Below, piece after piece: positions 10,401-22,216 of a stretch of 64,000 bases of DNA. Made by a program: the position numbers and the translations under genes. Below the pieces are notes generated by a model, which saw only the letters and a list, made by a program, of their open reading frames with translations, was not told the origin of the DNA and made no database searches. Positions within the stretch are counted from its first letter, which is position 1, and every line of letters begins with the position of its first letter. The stretch is from Isochrysis galbana (lineage: Eukaryota; Haptophyta; Isochrysidales; Isochrysidaceae), in NCBI GenBank assembly GCA_018136815.1, contig CM030933.1, forward strand, positions 3,211,144-3,275,143. The letters are read 5' to 3'.

Positions 10401-13400
10401 GAAAGACCACTCCAACGACACAACGGAATGGAGTATGGCACTCGTGTGATTAGTTGGCGCCGGTGAAGGCACGGCAACAGTCGTAGCGAGGCACGTTGCG
10501 CCATTTGCAGCAGGCAACTGCGCACGTATGATCCGGCAGAGGGCTGATGCCACTTGGAAACAGCCGATCAGGGAGGCCAAGGGGACAGCTCGACTCGTGT
10601 TGGCAGATGACGCAGTGCAACGCGTATCTATCGAGCGCGGTGCTGCCGTAAATACCTCATCGGCCGGCTCGGAAGATCCCGCCTGCGGCGGCACATGCGA
10701 CGCGTTGACCACACCCGCTTGGGTCGCTCGACAGACCCACTCAGTCCCTTCAACGAGGCGAGTAATCATATCATAAGTTGCAGGAAGGATGCAGTGGGAC
10801 CCGGCATTGGCGATGGATGAACCACCTCGTGAGGCCGCGTGCTGCGTGACGGCGCGAAGGATATCAGCCTGCGCCATGACACTACGTAGCTTAGAATCTA
10901 GTGTGCTCTTCAGCCCGTTGGTTGGTTGATTTCCACTGAACTCAACCACCGATGCCGCGACCTGGGGAGACTGAGTAGATTTTGGGATGCTGTCTTGGCC
11001 ATTCTGTGAAGGAATATTGGGCAGGGCATAGCCAGGCCAATCGCGTCTAGCATCGTGGGAAGGAAGAAATGGTGCGATGGCGCTTCGAATGGACATGTGG
11101 CGAGAGGACACATTGCAAGGAGCGAACGAACCATCACATGCAGCTATCCCCTTCCAAGAGGAAGAATTTGCTTTCGGAGAGGCATCGGCTGTCACAATCC
11201 CGCCGGCACGAGGTGGTTCTAGCAGGACTGCACGGACTAGAGCCTCGTGATGTGGAGCGATCTCGAGGTGGGGAAGGATGATATTGGAGAGACGCTTACA
11301 TAGTGGGCACAGAAATTCACCCCTGTGAATTGAACGAGGGCATAGGGAGACTAAGACATGCAAGGCTCGCGTGAAGCAGTGTCATACCATATGAATCTGG
11401 GAGAGCAGGTGCTAGTGCATGGATAGCCTGGAGCTCGGAGGCGTGTGTTAGGCCATGCGATAGTGTCTCGCTTCCATTCTATACCCCAAGGCGTTGGGCC
11501 TCACCTGTTAATGTCGACGGCAAGCCTTCCTTCAAAATGGATGTCTCTCTCAGCGCGTTGGGAGAGAGATTCAGCATATGCTTGGAAGCAATCGAAATGT
11601 ACCGAGTGTCCACAAAAGGACGCATGCAGCTCGCGTCGAGGCTGTCCTTGAGAAAATTTCGCTCGTTTTCCGGAAGCAGCCCCGTCCCTGTCGCGTAAAC
11701 GGCTTTCGCTATCACTATCCTCAATCGTTGTGGCCACCGCCACCGCAGTGGAATCACTCGAATCACTAGTGCCATGTAAACGGGTACACGTATTACTAGC
11801 CAATGTCCTCAGCACAGCGGAAGCTGCGATGGACGAGCCCACTGTTGTCTGGCCACCTTCCGGACACCTTGCCTCTCGAGCGCAACGGAGCGTCGCACTT
11901 GGTTGCACTTGACCAATGCAGCCAAGCGGTGCGTCTGAGTCGGCGTCATTCAAGTGGCAGATGATGCATACGGTCGGCTCTTCTGTGGAAGCGCTCGTCT
12001 CCTCCATCTCTGACACGTCGGGCATCGCAATGGTATGCGCTTGTGATGATGCCGCCCCTGCAGATGCGCTAGTAAGCGAGGAGGATTTCCCACCCGTTGC
12101 AGTAGTATTTAGAGTGGCGGGTGAGTACGCCTCGCAATCAGTAATCATCGCCGCGAAAGATTCCGCCTGTTTGGCCATTTGGGCGAGAGCGCGCTGCTTA
12201 GCCGCCATCTTCCTGGCTCGCCGCTCCACTTCTGCTGCCTCCTCTGCCTTTGCGGATCTCTCCTCTGTCGCCCCGGCGCTGGATGTCGATGACACCAACG
12301 AGGCCGATTGCTGAAGAGAGTTGATCGTCTCAGCGCACGTGGAGTCGCGAGATGCCAGTTTGTGGAGTAACCAAGCGCACCCTCGTGCGATGGATTCTGA
12401 GACCACCCCCCGACCTGCGAAAGCGTTCTTATTGCCGCCGACTGGTTCGTTAACGCGAATAGCAGTGCCCCCGAGACCCGCGTTGCTACCTTGATTGGCC
12501 ATCTTGAACAATATTCCCAGCACTGAGCTCTTGGCTTCTCCGGCTCCTGCAGCCGCAGCAGCTTCCGAGGACTGACGGAATTCCGGCGAGGGCTCAGGAG
12601 GAGGTGGTGGCCAACGCAGCATCCGGTGGATTGCGCGGAGCACCTCTTCCTCTGCCGCGGCTTCAAAACGTGCTGGCGCGAGAGGACGTTCGGTGGAGAG
12701 AGAGGGCCGGAGTGCGTCGGCGGCAGCAGCGGTAGGGCCAGTAGGTGGCAGTAAGCGTAGCGACTCGGAAGACGGGGCTTCTGCACAAAGGCTGCGTAGG
12801 AAGCGCAAGCGGCGAGCGACAGCGGCTGCGGCGACTGGTGATCCCGATGGGATTGCGGCGGTGGGGCAAGTTGCCACCCCGGATTCCATACCGTCGATGG
12901 GATCATCTAGCGTGCAGACGGCAAGGGTTAAAAGGTGGATAGAGCGGGAGATCACCTCGTCGGTGTTTCCCGTGGCAAGAGCGGACCGAAGTAGACAAAC
13001 GAGTACGGGCTCGTGTAGAATGCGGCGAGCCCGCAGGAAGAAAGGGTGTGCGGGAGGGGGAGGGGCGACGAAAGGAGTACCCCAGGCGAATGCTGCCGCC
13101 AAGGGAAGCTTCGAGGGAGGCGAAGAGCTCAGTTGCTTGCCCGAAGGCTGACCTCCGTTGGGACCTGCCGCTGGTAGGACCCCACCTCCTCCCCCTACAA
13201 CGCCAGCAGCAACGCGCAAAAAGTGTAGAGCAGTGTGGTTGTGTTCCGGGTCGACTTCGGCCCAGAGCTCTTCCCTGAGACGCCACTGCGGGGCGCTGCG
13301 CCGCCCTCCACCGTCCATCAAGCCTCCAGTGGTGAAAGAGGCGCCAGCATTGTTGCCCACGCCGGGTGTTGTATCACGTGTCGCTACCTCAAGCAAAATC

Positions 13401-14057
13401 TCATCAAATACGTCCGTCATTCGCCTGGCGTCTGACGGACGAGGTATGAGCTCCAAAACCTTGGAGGCCTCAGAACGCGTGGCGGGGGATTGCGCCAAAA
13501 GATGAATGAGCTCACGACGGAGTACCGCGCGAGGCGGGTCTCGATACCACAAAGCGGTGGTGGTTGGCGATATGATGGGCCTTGGGCTAGAGGCTTTGGC
13601 AGCAACATCCGTGGCTTCAGGCGGGGGCGGGGGCGGTGGAGGGAGAGCGGAAGCGATCTGAATGATGAGTTGCAGCACTTCGGCTACAAGCCGAAGCCTC
13701 TGCGCGTCGTCGCAGTGCACTATTGCCTCCAGATGTGCTAGTGCTAGAGCTCGCACTTCATCAGAGAAAGCGTTGCTGACGCGTGCGGCAGTTGCCGCGG
13801 CAGTTGCCTCCGAAGGTGCGCAGGCACGCAGCGCCCAGCCATATAGGCGGAAGCGGTGAAGGAGAGTCAAAAGTAGGTCTGTGGGCGTCGGAGTAAAGGA
13901 TGCAGCGACGTATTGAATGAGTAGGAGATCGAGATCACGCAAGCGCATGCACTGCGGAGGCACCGAATAATACAGGACCTGAGGAGACATCGGACGGTGA
14001 CGAGAAATGTACCAAGTCAAATCATCACCAATATGATGGAGCGCGAAGTGGCGAAGC
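7383..14057 (-). CDS. UBR1/UBR2/PRT6-type N-recognin E3 ubiquitin ligase (5' partial)
   Basis: Two exons: open from about 14057 to 11505 and 11322 to 7383, with a 182-nt GT-AG intron (phase 2; AACAG|GTGAGG ... TTCACAG|G) that joins '...VDINR' to 'GEFLCPLCKRLSNIILP'. The first exon holds the mid-region block of plant PRT6 and UBR proteins ('RRELIHLLAQSP', 'DVFDEILLEVA') and the start of the RING-H2 ('CIICHLNDADSDAPLG', 'CGHSVHFDCF'). The second exon completes the RING and ends with the conserved C-terminal cap: 'CLICGALLC', 'HAAAECSEGSGVFLL', 'SPYVDDFGEEDSGLERGRP' and 'LRKMWSGH'. These proteins bind N-degrons and build ubiquitin chains on them. About 2160 aa are visible. The UBR box and ClpS-like domains should lie upstream, but the frame meets a stop at 14058-14060 without an obvious splice acceptor, 92 bases before an assembly gap. 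The product is therefore 5' incomplete or mis-assembled. The large RING insertion (about 100 aa) is acceptable for the family. Confidence 0.88.
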
Positions 14058-14151
14058 CGTCAGGAGTAAGGCGTCCACACAGAACGCGGTGCTCCAAGCT
14101 TAAATCAAATATCCCCAACCCTCTTTCCTTCTCCGTGACTACATATCATGC

Positions 14152-14251
14152 NNNNNNNNNNNNNNNNNNNNNNNNNNNNNNNNNNNNNNNNNNNNNNNNN
14201 NNNNNNNNNNNNNNNNNNNNNNNNNNNNNNNNNNNNNNNNNNNNNNNNNNN
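14152..14251. other. assembly gap (100 N)
   Basis: Exactly 100 N, a conventional scaffold gap of unknown size. It cuts the N-terminus of the minus-strand UBR-type gene on one side and of the plus-strand transporter on the other, so the adjacency and distance of these two genes are not established. Confidence 0.99.
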
Positions 14252-17019
14252 GATCCGTCTACAAGCAGTACTTCCCTCCCGACCCCGTACGGCTGATCGT
14301 TCTCACCAAGGCGGTGGATGGCAGCCCGATTGTCGACCTGTCCGCACGACTCGAGCTCAACACCTCGCGCCCGCTCCGCAAGTGGCTCTCGTACAACGCG
14401 TCGACGCCGCTGACGGGGCGGGCGGCGGCCGTCTCGCACGAGCTCTGTGCGCTCACAGCCGGCGTGCTCGACCTTAAGTGCCGCTACACCTTTGCCAGCT
14501 ACTTTGATGTCGGGCTGACGCGATCGCACGCCGGCACGCACGACCATCCGGCGCACGATTTGCTGGACGACCTGCTGCAGGCGGTCGCGCGGCCACAGCT
14601 CTTCGACCGGCGGGGCGACATGACACTCGCACTGCTTCAGGTGGAGGAGTGCCACGGCGCACGGATCGACGCGTTCTGCGTCGGCAAGGACCCCAATTGC
14701 CAGCCCATACTCGACGTGATGGACGCAGTGCACGACTACATCGGAGCGCAGCCCGCCGGATCTTCGCTTGAGCTGGAGCTCGTCTCGTTCCCCACAGTCT
14801 TCAAAACCATCCAGCAGGGCGTCGACGCGGCGATGCTCATCTCGACTCTCTCCGTCGTGCCCGCCTTCATTCTGCTAGGCGTGATGCTGCGAAACCTGCG
14901 GCTGCTCCTCGTCACGCTGCTCAACATTGCCGTCTCGATCGCCTCTTCGATCGCCGTGATGTACCCAATCGCCGCGTCGACAAAGGTCTCCTCCGAAGCT
15001 CCCGCATTGATGGTCGCCTCGGGACTCGCACTCTCGATCGACTACTCGCTCTTTCTGCTCACCCGCTTTGGTGAGGAGGTGCGAGCCGGCGCAACCGTCG
15101 AGCAGGCGCTCGTCGTGACGCTTCAGACGAGCGGACACACTGTGCTCGTCTCGGGCTTCACGCTCTGCCTCTGCTTCCTCGGCATGCTGCTCATCCCCGT
15201 CTCGACCATCTCGACGATGGGTGTGGCCGCCGCCTCTACCGTCGTCTTCGCCATCCTTTGTGCACTCACGGTCACGCCCTCGCTGCTGCTCACGATGCCC
15301 GACTTCTTTACGGCGTCCCGCCGGCTGGGCCTCACGTGCGATGGAGTCGCGGCCCCGCACGTGCTACTGCATCGCCTCACGCGCGGTACGCGTGGGAAGA
15401 TGCGCGTCGGCGGCGGGCGCGAGCCAATGCTCGACGCGCAGCCGGCCGCGATGCGCCGCGCGCCCGTGCCAGTGGCTTCCGAGCCCGACGCGCTGGAGGA
15501 GCCTGCCGTGCAGCCGCTGCACGCCGCGCCCAGCCCTCTGGCCGAGCCCACTGCCAACGGCACGCCGCCCGACGTGCTCGCGTTGGGCTTTTGGGCGCGG
15601 CTTGGCCGGCTGGTGCAGCGCGCGTGGTGGCTCTTCCTACCGCTGCTCGTCGCCGCAGCCGCCCCTTTCGTCATGCCGCTTCTGCGGTTGGGCTACATCG
15701 AGGGTGTACTCTCGCTGCTTCCGCGCGGCGACATGCTCACTGACTCCTTCATCGAGCTTCAGGCCACCTTTGGCGTGACCACCGTGTTCCCCAACACAGT
15801 CGTCATCCTTCCTCCAGCACCTCTCGACTTGTCGCAACGCGCCTGGCTCAATGCGAGCTGCCACGCACTCCGTGAGGTGGGGCGCAACGTGACCGAGGTG
15901 ATGCGCGCGCACGGCCGGGCGACCGGCGACGCGGTGCTCGCCAACTACACGATGGACGCGAGCGACTTCTCTGGCGTAATGATCCAGGGCGGGCTGTGCA
16001 CAGGCCTACTGGTCGAGCTCCTCGAGTCGCCACTCGCCAAGGAATGGGGCGACATGCTCATCGGCGCCTTCGCCAACGCCGAGCGCACTGCGACCAAGGT
16101 CAAAGTGACTACGACGCTCGACCCCTTCTCGACCGTTGGACAGAAGTGGATCGACGCGCTACGCGTCGCTCTCGACGCAAGCCAGCGCTGGGTGCCCGAC
16201 CCGAGCTTCCCGCATGAGGCCGTCGTGGTGGGCGAGATTCACCTCACCGGGATGGCCGAGGAGCAGATGGATGGCGCGGCGGCCACCTTCGCCTCGCTGC
16301 CGCGTGTCATCGGCGCGACGCTCGTCATCGTCATGTGCGTCCTCGGCCTCGCGTTCAGGTCGCTCCTCGTGCCGGTTCGCGCCGTGCTCTGCCTGGTTTG
16401 GATGCTTATCGTCACCTTTGGCGTGGCGGTACTCGTCTACCAGACGGGCGTGCTCGAAGCATGGGGCCTTCGCCCCTTCTCCGTATCGCCCGCACCACCT
16501 GCGCCTCACGCGCTCTTCTGGATGTCACCGTGCATCGCCTTCTCGATCCTCGTGGGGCTCGGCCTCGACTACGACATCTTCTTCATGGAAGCGGTGGTCG
16601 AGCACTACGACCACGGCTTCTCGCCGCGCGACGCAGTTGTCCTAGCCCTGCGCCACACTGGCACCACCATCTGCGTGGCGGGTGTCATCATGTTCCTCGC
16701 CTTTGGAGCCCTCTTGCTAGGCTCCACGCCCATCCTCAACCAGATCGGCTTCCTACTATGCCTTGGTGTCCTGATCGACTGCTTCGTCACCACCAAGGTC
16801 ATCATCCCATGCGTTATGGTCATGCTCGACCTTATACCAGGCGACGCCAACTTTTGGCCGCGCGAGCGGCCCGTCTCCGGCCACGCCATTGATCCGAGCA
16901 ATGTCAACTCGCGGCGGACAACGCTCATGCCAAGCGTTGCTCAGAGGCATAGCATAGGCCCAGCGAACCATTTTGACGGTGCGGGCAGCACTCCCGACAC
17001 CGACGCCAATCGCACGTGA
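14252..17019 (+). CDS. MMPL/RND-superfamily membrane transporter (5' partial)
   Basis: Open from the gap edge (first full codon 14254, 'SVYKQYFPPD') to a TGA ending at 17019, with no intron seen; 922 aa are visible. The layout is that of RND/MMPL proteins. It has a large first loop, a membrane block from about 14840 with the signature 'LSIDYSLFLLTRFGEEVRAG', a hydrophilic middle (15310-15590), TM7 near 15630, a second loop, and a repeated block from about 16310 with 'GLGLDYDIFFMEAV' and 'TTICVAGVIMF'. The paired GxxxDYxxF motifs in TM4 and TM10 belong to the proton-relay helices of the family. MMPL-type members move lipids or hydrophobic molecules across membranes; the substrate here is unknown. 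There is no sterol-sensing or Patched-specific feature I can name. The first helix and the start codon lie in or beyond the gap. Confidence 0.85.
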
Positions 17020-17603
17020 GGATGCGCCTCAACCGCACTTCGACTTGTGCCCGCCCAAGCTGCAGCTGGGTGCTCGAATACAGCGAGCAACCATGAGTAC
17101 GATGGCCTCGCGGCGTTCCTTGCGGTCCCTCCATCTAATGTCGCGCTGCACGAGAGGCGGCGGTGCATTGTCATGAGATACGGCGTTCACTCCGTGGTGG
17201 CAATCTGCACGCGTAGGCGCTCGCCTTGGCCCGACTTGCCGGAACCGGGCGACACAACCAACCGCCGGGACGGTCAAATTCCGTGTGGCGGACGTCCCGA
17301 GGCCGCGCCTCAACGCCGTAATCCTCTATGCCAACGATCGTCCCGACGGCTCCTATGCATCCTCCCATCCTTTCCCCCATCCTCATTCTCGTCTTGTGCT
17401 TCCTTCCTAGTCCCTCGTCATCTTGTCCATTGCTATAATAATACATACGTGTCCTTAAGCATAGCTTGAGGATGGTGCCAGCGCTCACATTGCGTACTGG
17501 CGTGTGCTCTCATCGTGATGATCGCGGTGTCGTTAGCCATAAGGACTCCCAATTCCCCATCCCCGCTGAAGTGCCTCTCGTCGACCTATTCTAGGGGTGG
17601 GGA
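17020..17603 (+). other. 3' flank and intergenic region
   Basis: No supported gene. Frames at 17047 and 17171 conflict and have no domain. A pyrimidine-rich part with ATAATAATACATACG near 17433-17447 may include the transporter 3' UTR end. Confidence 0.35.
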
Positions 17604-17675
17604 CAACTAAGTTTATACTGGGTGCTCACCCATGGGGGGGCACGAGCCCCCCCCCTCTCTCCACTACTCCCCGAG
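17604..17675 (+). repeat. dispersed repeat family A, 5' fragment
   Basis: CAACTAAGTTTATACT, then a CCATGGGGGGGCACGAGCC block and CTCTCTCCACT, matching the start of the insertion at 4185. The match stops near 17675, where a hAT-like module begins. Confidence 0.65.
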
Positions 17676-17678
17676 AAA

Positions 17679-18345
17679 AACTATTGTTATAGTCGTAGCG
17701 ATGGAGCGCGCGCCGACCGCTCCCACCTCCCGGCCCCCGCCGCCACGACGCGCCACAGGGGCCGCCCCAAGCCGCGCCGGGACCGAAGCGCTCGCAGGCC
17801 TCCGCCCCATCTGACAATGACGACAACGTCGAGATGGCTCGCCCCCTCGTCCTCGCCTCCCCAGCAGCCACAGAAGCAAGGAACAGGCAGAGAGCCCTGT
17901 TCCCTGCAGAACAACAGAGCCAGAACCTGGCTGTGCCGCATGCCTCCTCCGGCCTGCCTCCCCAAGCATCAAGTTGTCAACAAGGACTCCCCATGGTGGG
18001 TGGCAGCGCTGAGAGCCAGAACCTGGCTGTGCCGCATGCCTCCTCCGGCCTGCCTCCCCAAGCATCAAGTTGTCAACAAGGACTCCCCATGGTGGGTGGC
18101 AGCGCTGCTGCCACACCCATGGTGGCAACTCGTACCACCAGTGCACCCCTCGGGGGCGGGCACTTCACACTACAATCAATCATTGGGGCTTTTACGGCCT
18201 CCAATCCACTATCAACATCTGTCATCAGTGCAAAAGTCATACGCAGAAGCCGCACAACAGGGACCCAAAGGGAAGGACCCAATCAAGCCAGTCCAGACAC
18301 AACCTATCCCACATCCATCGCAGCAATCGCGCAAGCGAGCTGATC
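17679..18345 (+). mobile_element. hAT-associated 'MERA' module, non-autonomous relic
   Basis: An imperfect palindrome (17679-17693, AACTATTGTTATAGT) is followed 7 nt later by ATGGAGCGCGC (17701). The same palindrome/ATG arrangement occurs near 22219, 44077, 47598 and 51068. The reading frame from 17701 (MERAPTAP...) is Pro/Arg-rich and stops at 17815. A second frame carries a 96-bp in-frame tandem duplication (17916-18011 and 18012-18107, with 'CLPKHQVVNKDSPWWVAAL' in each). No transposase catalytic or hATC motif is visible, so I call it a decayed, internally deleted copy. The link to hAT rests on the 47.6-48.5 kb copy, where the same start module precedes a hATC motif. Confidence 0.5.
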
Positions 18346-18436
18346 CCCAGTCGGATCCGACGCCTACGTTGTACTATTGTACTACATACTCTAACCACCA
18401 CGTTGAGGCCCCTGCGGTGTGTGCAAGGGGCGCCAC

Positions 18437-18623
18437 CCTAGATGGGAAATACGGTGCTGGGGCATGCAAATATAGCCAAATATATATGTATTTGGCCTCC
18501 GGCCAAATACAAATACATTTCAAATACATTCGAGGCCTGCAACTCAGGACGATGCGCTTCAAATATAGCCAAATATGTAGTTGGCCACTGGCCCAATACG
18601 ATAAAAATAGGCATTTCCCATAG
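18437..18623. mobile_element. MITE (187 bp) with inverted ends and 11-bp direct repeats
   Basis: Ends CTAGATGGGAAATAC and GCATTTCCCATAG are inverted repeats. The element is flanked by the perfect 11-bp direct repeat AGGGGCGCCAC (18426-18436 and 18624-18634). The interior repeats CAAATATAGCCAAATAT motifs. A longer target duplication (9-11 bp) fits Mutator-like elements better than hAT (8 bp), but this is inference. Related sequence occurs at about 51105-51240 on the other strand and as a short piece at 42356-42385. Confidence 0.7.
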
Positions 18624-18634
18624 AGGGGCGCCAC

Positions 18635-19651
18635 GCATGGAGGCCGTGGAGAACTAACCTCTCTCTGGGGCCCCCGCAGCGCAGCCGCCCCGCGCGCTCG
18701 CCTGCGCGACGGGCCTTTGTTTTATATTTGTTTTCGTCCGTTTACGAGAGTTAGTTTGGTGGAGAGCTTGCCAACGGCCACAGTTCTCCTCCCCATCTCA
18801 GTCTCCTAGTTTTCTTCTCTGTATTCTCCTGCTTATTCTCTACCCACTGGGTCGGCTCTCAGGCGGGAGAGAGCCCCTCTCTCCCCGCCCAGCCCCCGCC
18901 CCCCCCCCCGGCCCCCTCTCTCTCTCTCCTCCCTCGGCCACCTGTCTACCACCTTAAGGGGGAAACGGAGGAAGCAAAGAATTTTTCCTAGGCTATACGG
19001 TGAGAAACAGAAGAGAGAGCGCGCGCGCGGGAGAGAGAGAGAGCGGGGAGGGGGGAGGGCGGGGAAGAGAGAGAGAGAGAGAGGGAGAGAGAGAGAGAGA
19101 GAGGGAGGGAGGGAGGGAGAGAGAGAGAGAGAATGGCCAAGCCGATTGGAGCAGGGCACAGGTGAGATGAGGGGGCGAGAGTGCAGAGGAAGAGAGGCGG
19201 AAGCATTAGGAGTGGATGGGGAGGCGGGAGAGAGGGGAGACGAGGGCGGAAGGAAGTCAGAAGAGGGTGGTAGATGAAGTGGAAGGGGGGAGGAGGACGA
19301 AGAAGGAGTGGAGCGAGGCGAGAGAGAGAGAGAGAGGAGCGGAGAGGAAGAGCGATGCGAGTCATGCCCGAGGAGGAGAGAGATGAGGACGGGGGAGGTG
19401 GGTAGAAAAAGGAAGGGGAAGGGGGGGGGACAGCGGAAGCGCAGAGAGGCCTTTCAGGTGTATAATGGGGCAGGAGAGCAGGGCACGGTCAGCGCACGCG
19501 CTGGTGAGTGAGGGGGAGGGGGTTGGGGGGCCGGGGTGGGGTGGGGTGGGGTGGGGGGGGTGAGGGGTTGAACAGAGCCCCCCCCCCCCTTTCGGCCGCC
19601 GCGAATGAGGAGGCCTCGCATCCCATCTCTCTCTTACATGTGTGAGCACTC
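18635..19651. other. low-complexity intergenic region with GA microsatellite
   Basis: Contains poly-C/CT (18885-18935), a GA-rich tract (about 19010-19132) with GAGGGAGG variants, and a G-rich tract (19505-19562, GGGGTGGGGT repeats) followed by a C run. Reading frames on both strands are translations of these repeats. An unseen first exon of the next gene may lie here. Confidence 0.5.
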
Positions 19652-20589
19652 ATGAAGCCATTGCGAAGCCTACCTTGCCCTCTCCTTCCCTCCAATAGGA
19701 AACGGAGGCAGCGGCCCGACCTCAACCAGCAGGCGGGCGACGCGCCTATTGACATCAAGCGGCTGCGGATCAACTCCAAGTGTGCCTCATCACGCCTTCG
19801 CCCTATTCCTTACCCCCACCCTCCGCCACCCCTCACAATTTTGACGGTTCCTGACTTCACCATGCCTCTGCTTCCCCGCTGCCAATAGTGATGCGCTCGA
19901 TACGCCTCCCATGCCGCTGAATTCGCTCTACCCTGTGGAGCCGAGACATCCAGGCCCGGTCCTCGTTCCATTGCATCTGCCGCCGCAGCCGCCGCACCAA
20001 AAGCAGCCATCACAGCCGCAACAGCAGGCGCCGCAGCAACAGGCGCTGCAGCAGCAGGACGCTTACTTGCAGTCGCTGCAGCAGGCGTCGCACCACGGAA
20101 TGCCACACCCTGGACTGGCGCGAGCTTGGAATGCTGCTGCGCCGCCTCCTTTGTATAAGCATTGCGAGGGGGCGCCTTCATCCGAGCAACAAGGAGTACA
20201 CCCGACGAATCAAGAAAGTCACTCCGCCACAGGCAACGCCTCCATTTCTGCTTTGGCTGCGTATTCGGACATGAACGCGATGCTTGCTCGGTTACATATG
20301 GAGCGCGTGGCAGCAGGCGCTCGTGACGCTTGGCAGGATAGTGACAACCTATCCCCTGGTGAATATGACGATGACTGCGACTTGTGAGTGAGATGTCTTA
20401 TGTCCTTTCTCTCATGTGAGCTTGAACCCATCCGCCATCTGGTGCCGTGCGGATAAGATTGTTCGACTTGTGCGTCATCCAAGTTTCTTTACGTTCGCTT
20501 TTTGCAGACTCGTGGCCGCATCCATGAGCCGTGAGCTCCCTCTTCATCTCTCACGTAAGGGAAAGGGTGTCTGGAATCGCCATCCATAG
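19652..20589 (+). CDS. small Gln/Pro-rich protein with basic KRxR motifs, function unknown (3 exons)
   Basis: Inferred exons 19652-19779, 19889-20383 and 20508-20589. The introns are GT-AG: 19780-19888 (GTGTGC...CCAATAG) and 20384-20507 (strong donor GTGAGT, acceptor TTTTTGCAG). The first exon may instead start at an acceptor at 19698. The protein has an N-terminal basic segment ('RKRRQRPDLNQ', 'DIKRLRINS') likely to act as a nuclear signal, then a Pro/Gln-rich middle (QQQAPQQQALQQQ), then a conserved-looking helix ('AAYSDMNAMLARLHMERV') and an acidic 'SPGEYDDDCD'. If the last donor is not used, translation ends at 20387 with '...DDDCDL'. A basic motif plus short C-terminal helix recalls small nuclear adaptor proteins such as FAM104/VCF, but the similarity is too slight to name it. 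Confidence 0.5.
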
Positions 20590-22216
20590 GTTCCCTCATC
20601 TTCAGCTCTCCCCATCTCCATCACTCGTGTTCGCGACGCAAAAGGTTCATAACCATAACTGAGCACCCAGCTGCGCCGCAGCTAGCATTAACGCCGCGCA
20701 CGAGGGGTAACACCGCAAGGCGAGATATAGGGAGAGATGATGAGAAAGGGCATGACTGCGAGGGCTAGAGCGGCGCATGCAGGGCCGCGTGTGTGGCGAG
20801 CGAAAAGCTGCGCTACTTGAGAAGTTTTTGCTTGCGCTAGCGCTGACAACCCGCAGCGGACCAGCGCAAAAACGAGCAACAGCAAGAGACACATTTCTGA
20901 AAATGTTGAATCAGCTGCTTTCATTAGTCATTAGCGCTCTAAGTCTATAATAGGGCGATCAAACAGCTATTTTTATTTTAACTTCAAAGGGTGAAAATTG
21001 ACCAAGTCAAGATTGAGGATTCATTACGAGATTTTTGGATATGGTGACCGGATAGGTGTAACTAGCACATATCCGGTGCCCTTTGGGCCCTAGACCCCCA
21101 ATAAAAATTTTTTCCAACTGGGAAGGTGCTGGTCCGAAGTTTTTCTTCAGTGAAGGTGCAGGTGAAGGTGAGAGTGCACGAACTGCAGGTGCAGGTGAAG
21201 ACACGGTGAACGGGGCGCGCTGGGCGGCCCTTAGCCCGCCAAGGTGGCTGTTGATCGTGCTCGCGTGGGATTGCAAGTTGAGAGCCAAAATTGATCAAGT
21301 GGTGGGGCACACCACCCATGTTATCGGGAAAAGTAAGCAGGCACCTGCACCTGCACTGCACGCACATGTCAGAGCAAGGCTGATCTCACTCTTGGAGATT
21401 GCCTGCGAGGGCGCGCCGGCAGCTAGCGCGGAATGCGGTTCTTGCGGGGAGCTCATGGAGCTTTCCTCGGGGGTGACTACGGGCATGGTGATCGACGCAC
21501 GACGCATGACCCAAGCGACATCATCGCCTGCCTGTCGCATTCGCGAGCCTCTGCAGGCTATTTCGCTATTTTCCGCTCTACCGTTATAACCGCGCGCTCG
21601 GCCGTCGTTGATTCAAACGTAGAGGCCACTCCTGTGGACGCTAGCCTTCAAGTGCCCGAGGACCCTGAATTGACCACAGCTATGTTGGGGCAAGCTGAGC
21701 TGTGGGAGGAAGACCCTCTGCCTAGCATCCGGTCCAGCCCAACCCCAAGTGCCGCAAGCGAGCCAAAATTGCCGGCTGAGCCAATGTCCAGTCTTGCTTG
21801 CATGCCTGGTGCATCGATTTGTTGCGACATTTCCCCATGGCCCATGGGGGCCATATTCAGAATGGCGCCGGACCAGTCCCTCGCGCCGGAGCACGAGGGC
21901 GGTATCGCGGCTGTGTAGGGGCCAGGCCCGGGGGCCTTCCCGAAGCCTTCCCTGATGGATCGTTCAACTGGGGGCTGGTGTGGCTGGTGAGGCAGTGGAG
22001 GGTGAGGTGTGTGTGTTGCATGCTGGCTGCTGCCAGCATGCAGGCCTTAGTCGCTCTGTTCATGGTGATGCCCGGGCGCGGCCCGCTGGCTCCTGCGCCC
22101 ACCTGGTCGGGTGGGTCGTCCTGACGCGGTCGCTTCGGCGACAGGGGGGTGTCCATGAATGCTTCGTCCATCGCGGCGAGGGCGGCGGCGGCGAGGGCGG
22201 GAGGCGGCGCGCGCTC
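20590..22216. other. intergenic region, no supported gene
   Basis: Several frames of 80-170 aa (for example 21083-21589 on plus and 21857-22219 on minus) have no recognisable domain. The minus frame ending at 22219 begins with the repeated MERA start module (next entry). GCAGGTGCAGGTGAAG-type short repeats lie around 21150-21205. Confidence 0.35.

Noticed and set aside
7383-11363. Treating the two UBR ORFs as separate genes
   Set aside because: They share one RING domain split by a clear intron with matching phase.
15123-16892. Arg-rich frames overlapping the transporter on both strands
   Set aside because: Shadows of a high-GC coding exon; the MMPL frame has the conserved motifs.
17622-18623. 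333-aa plus-strand ORF
   Set aside because: Runs through repeat family A, the hAT-like module, a tandem duplication and the MITE; no domain and mixed origin.
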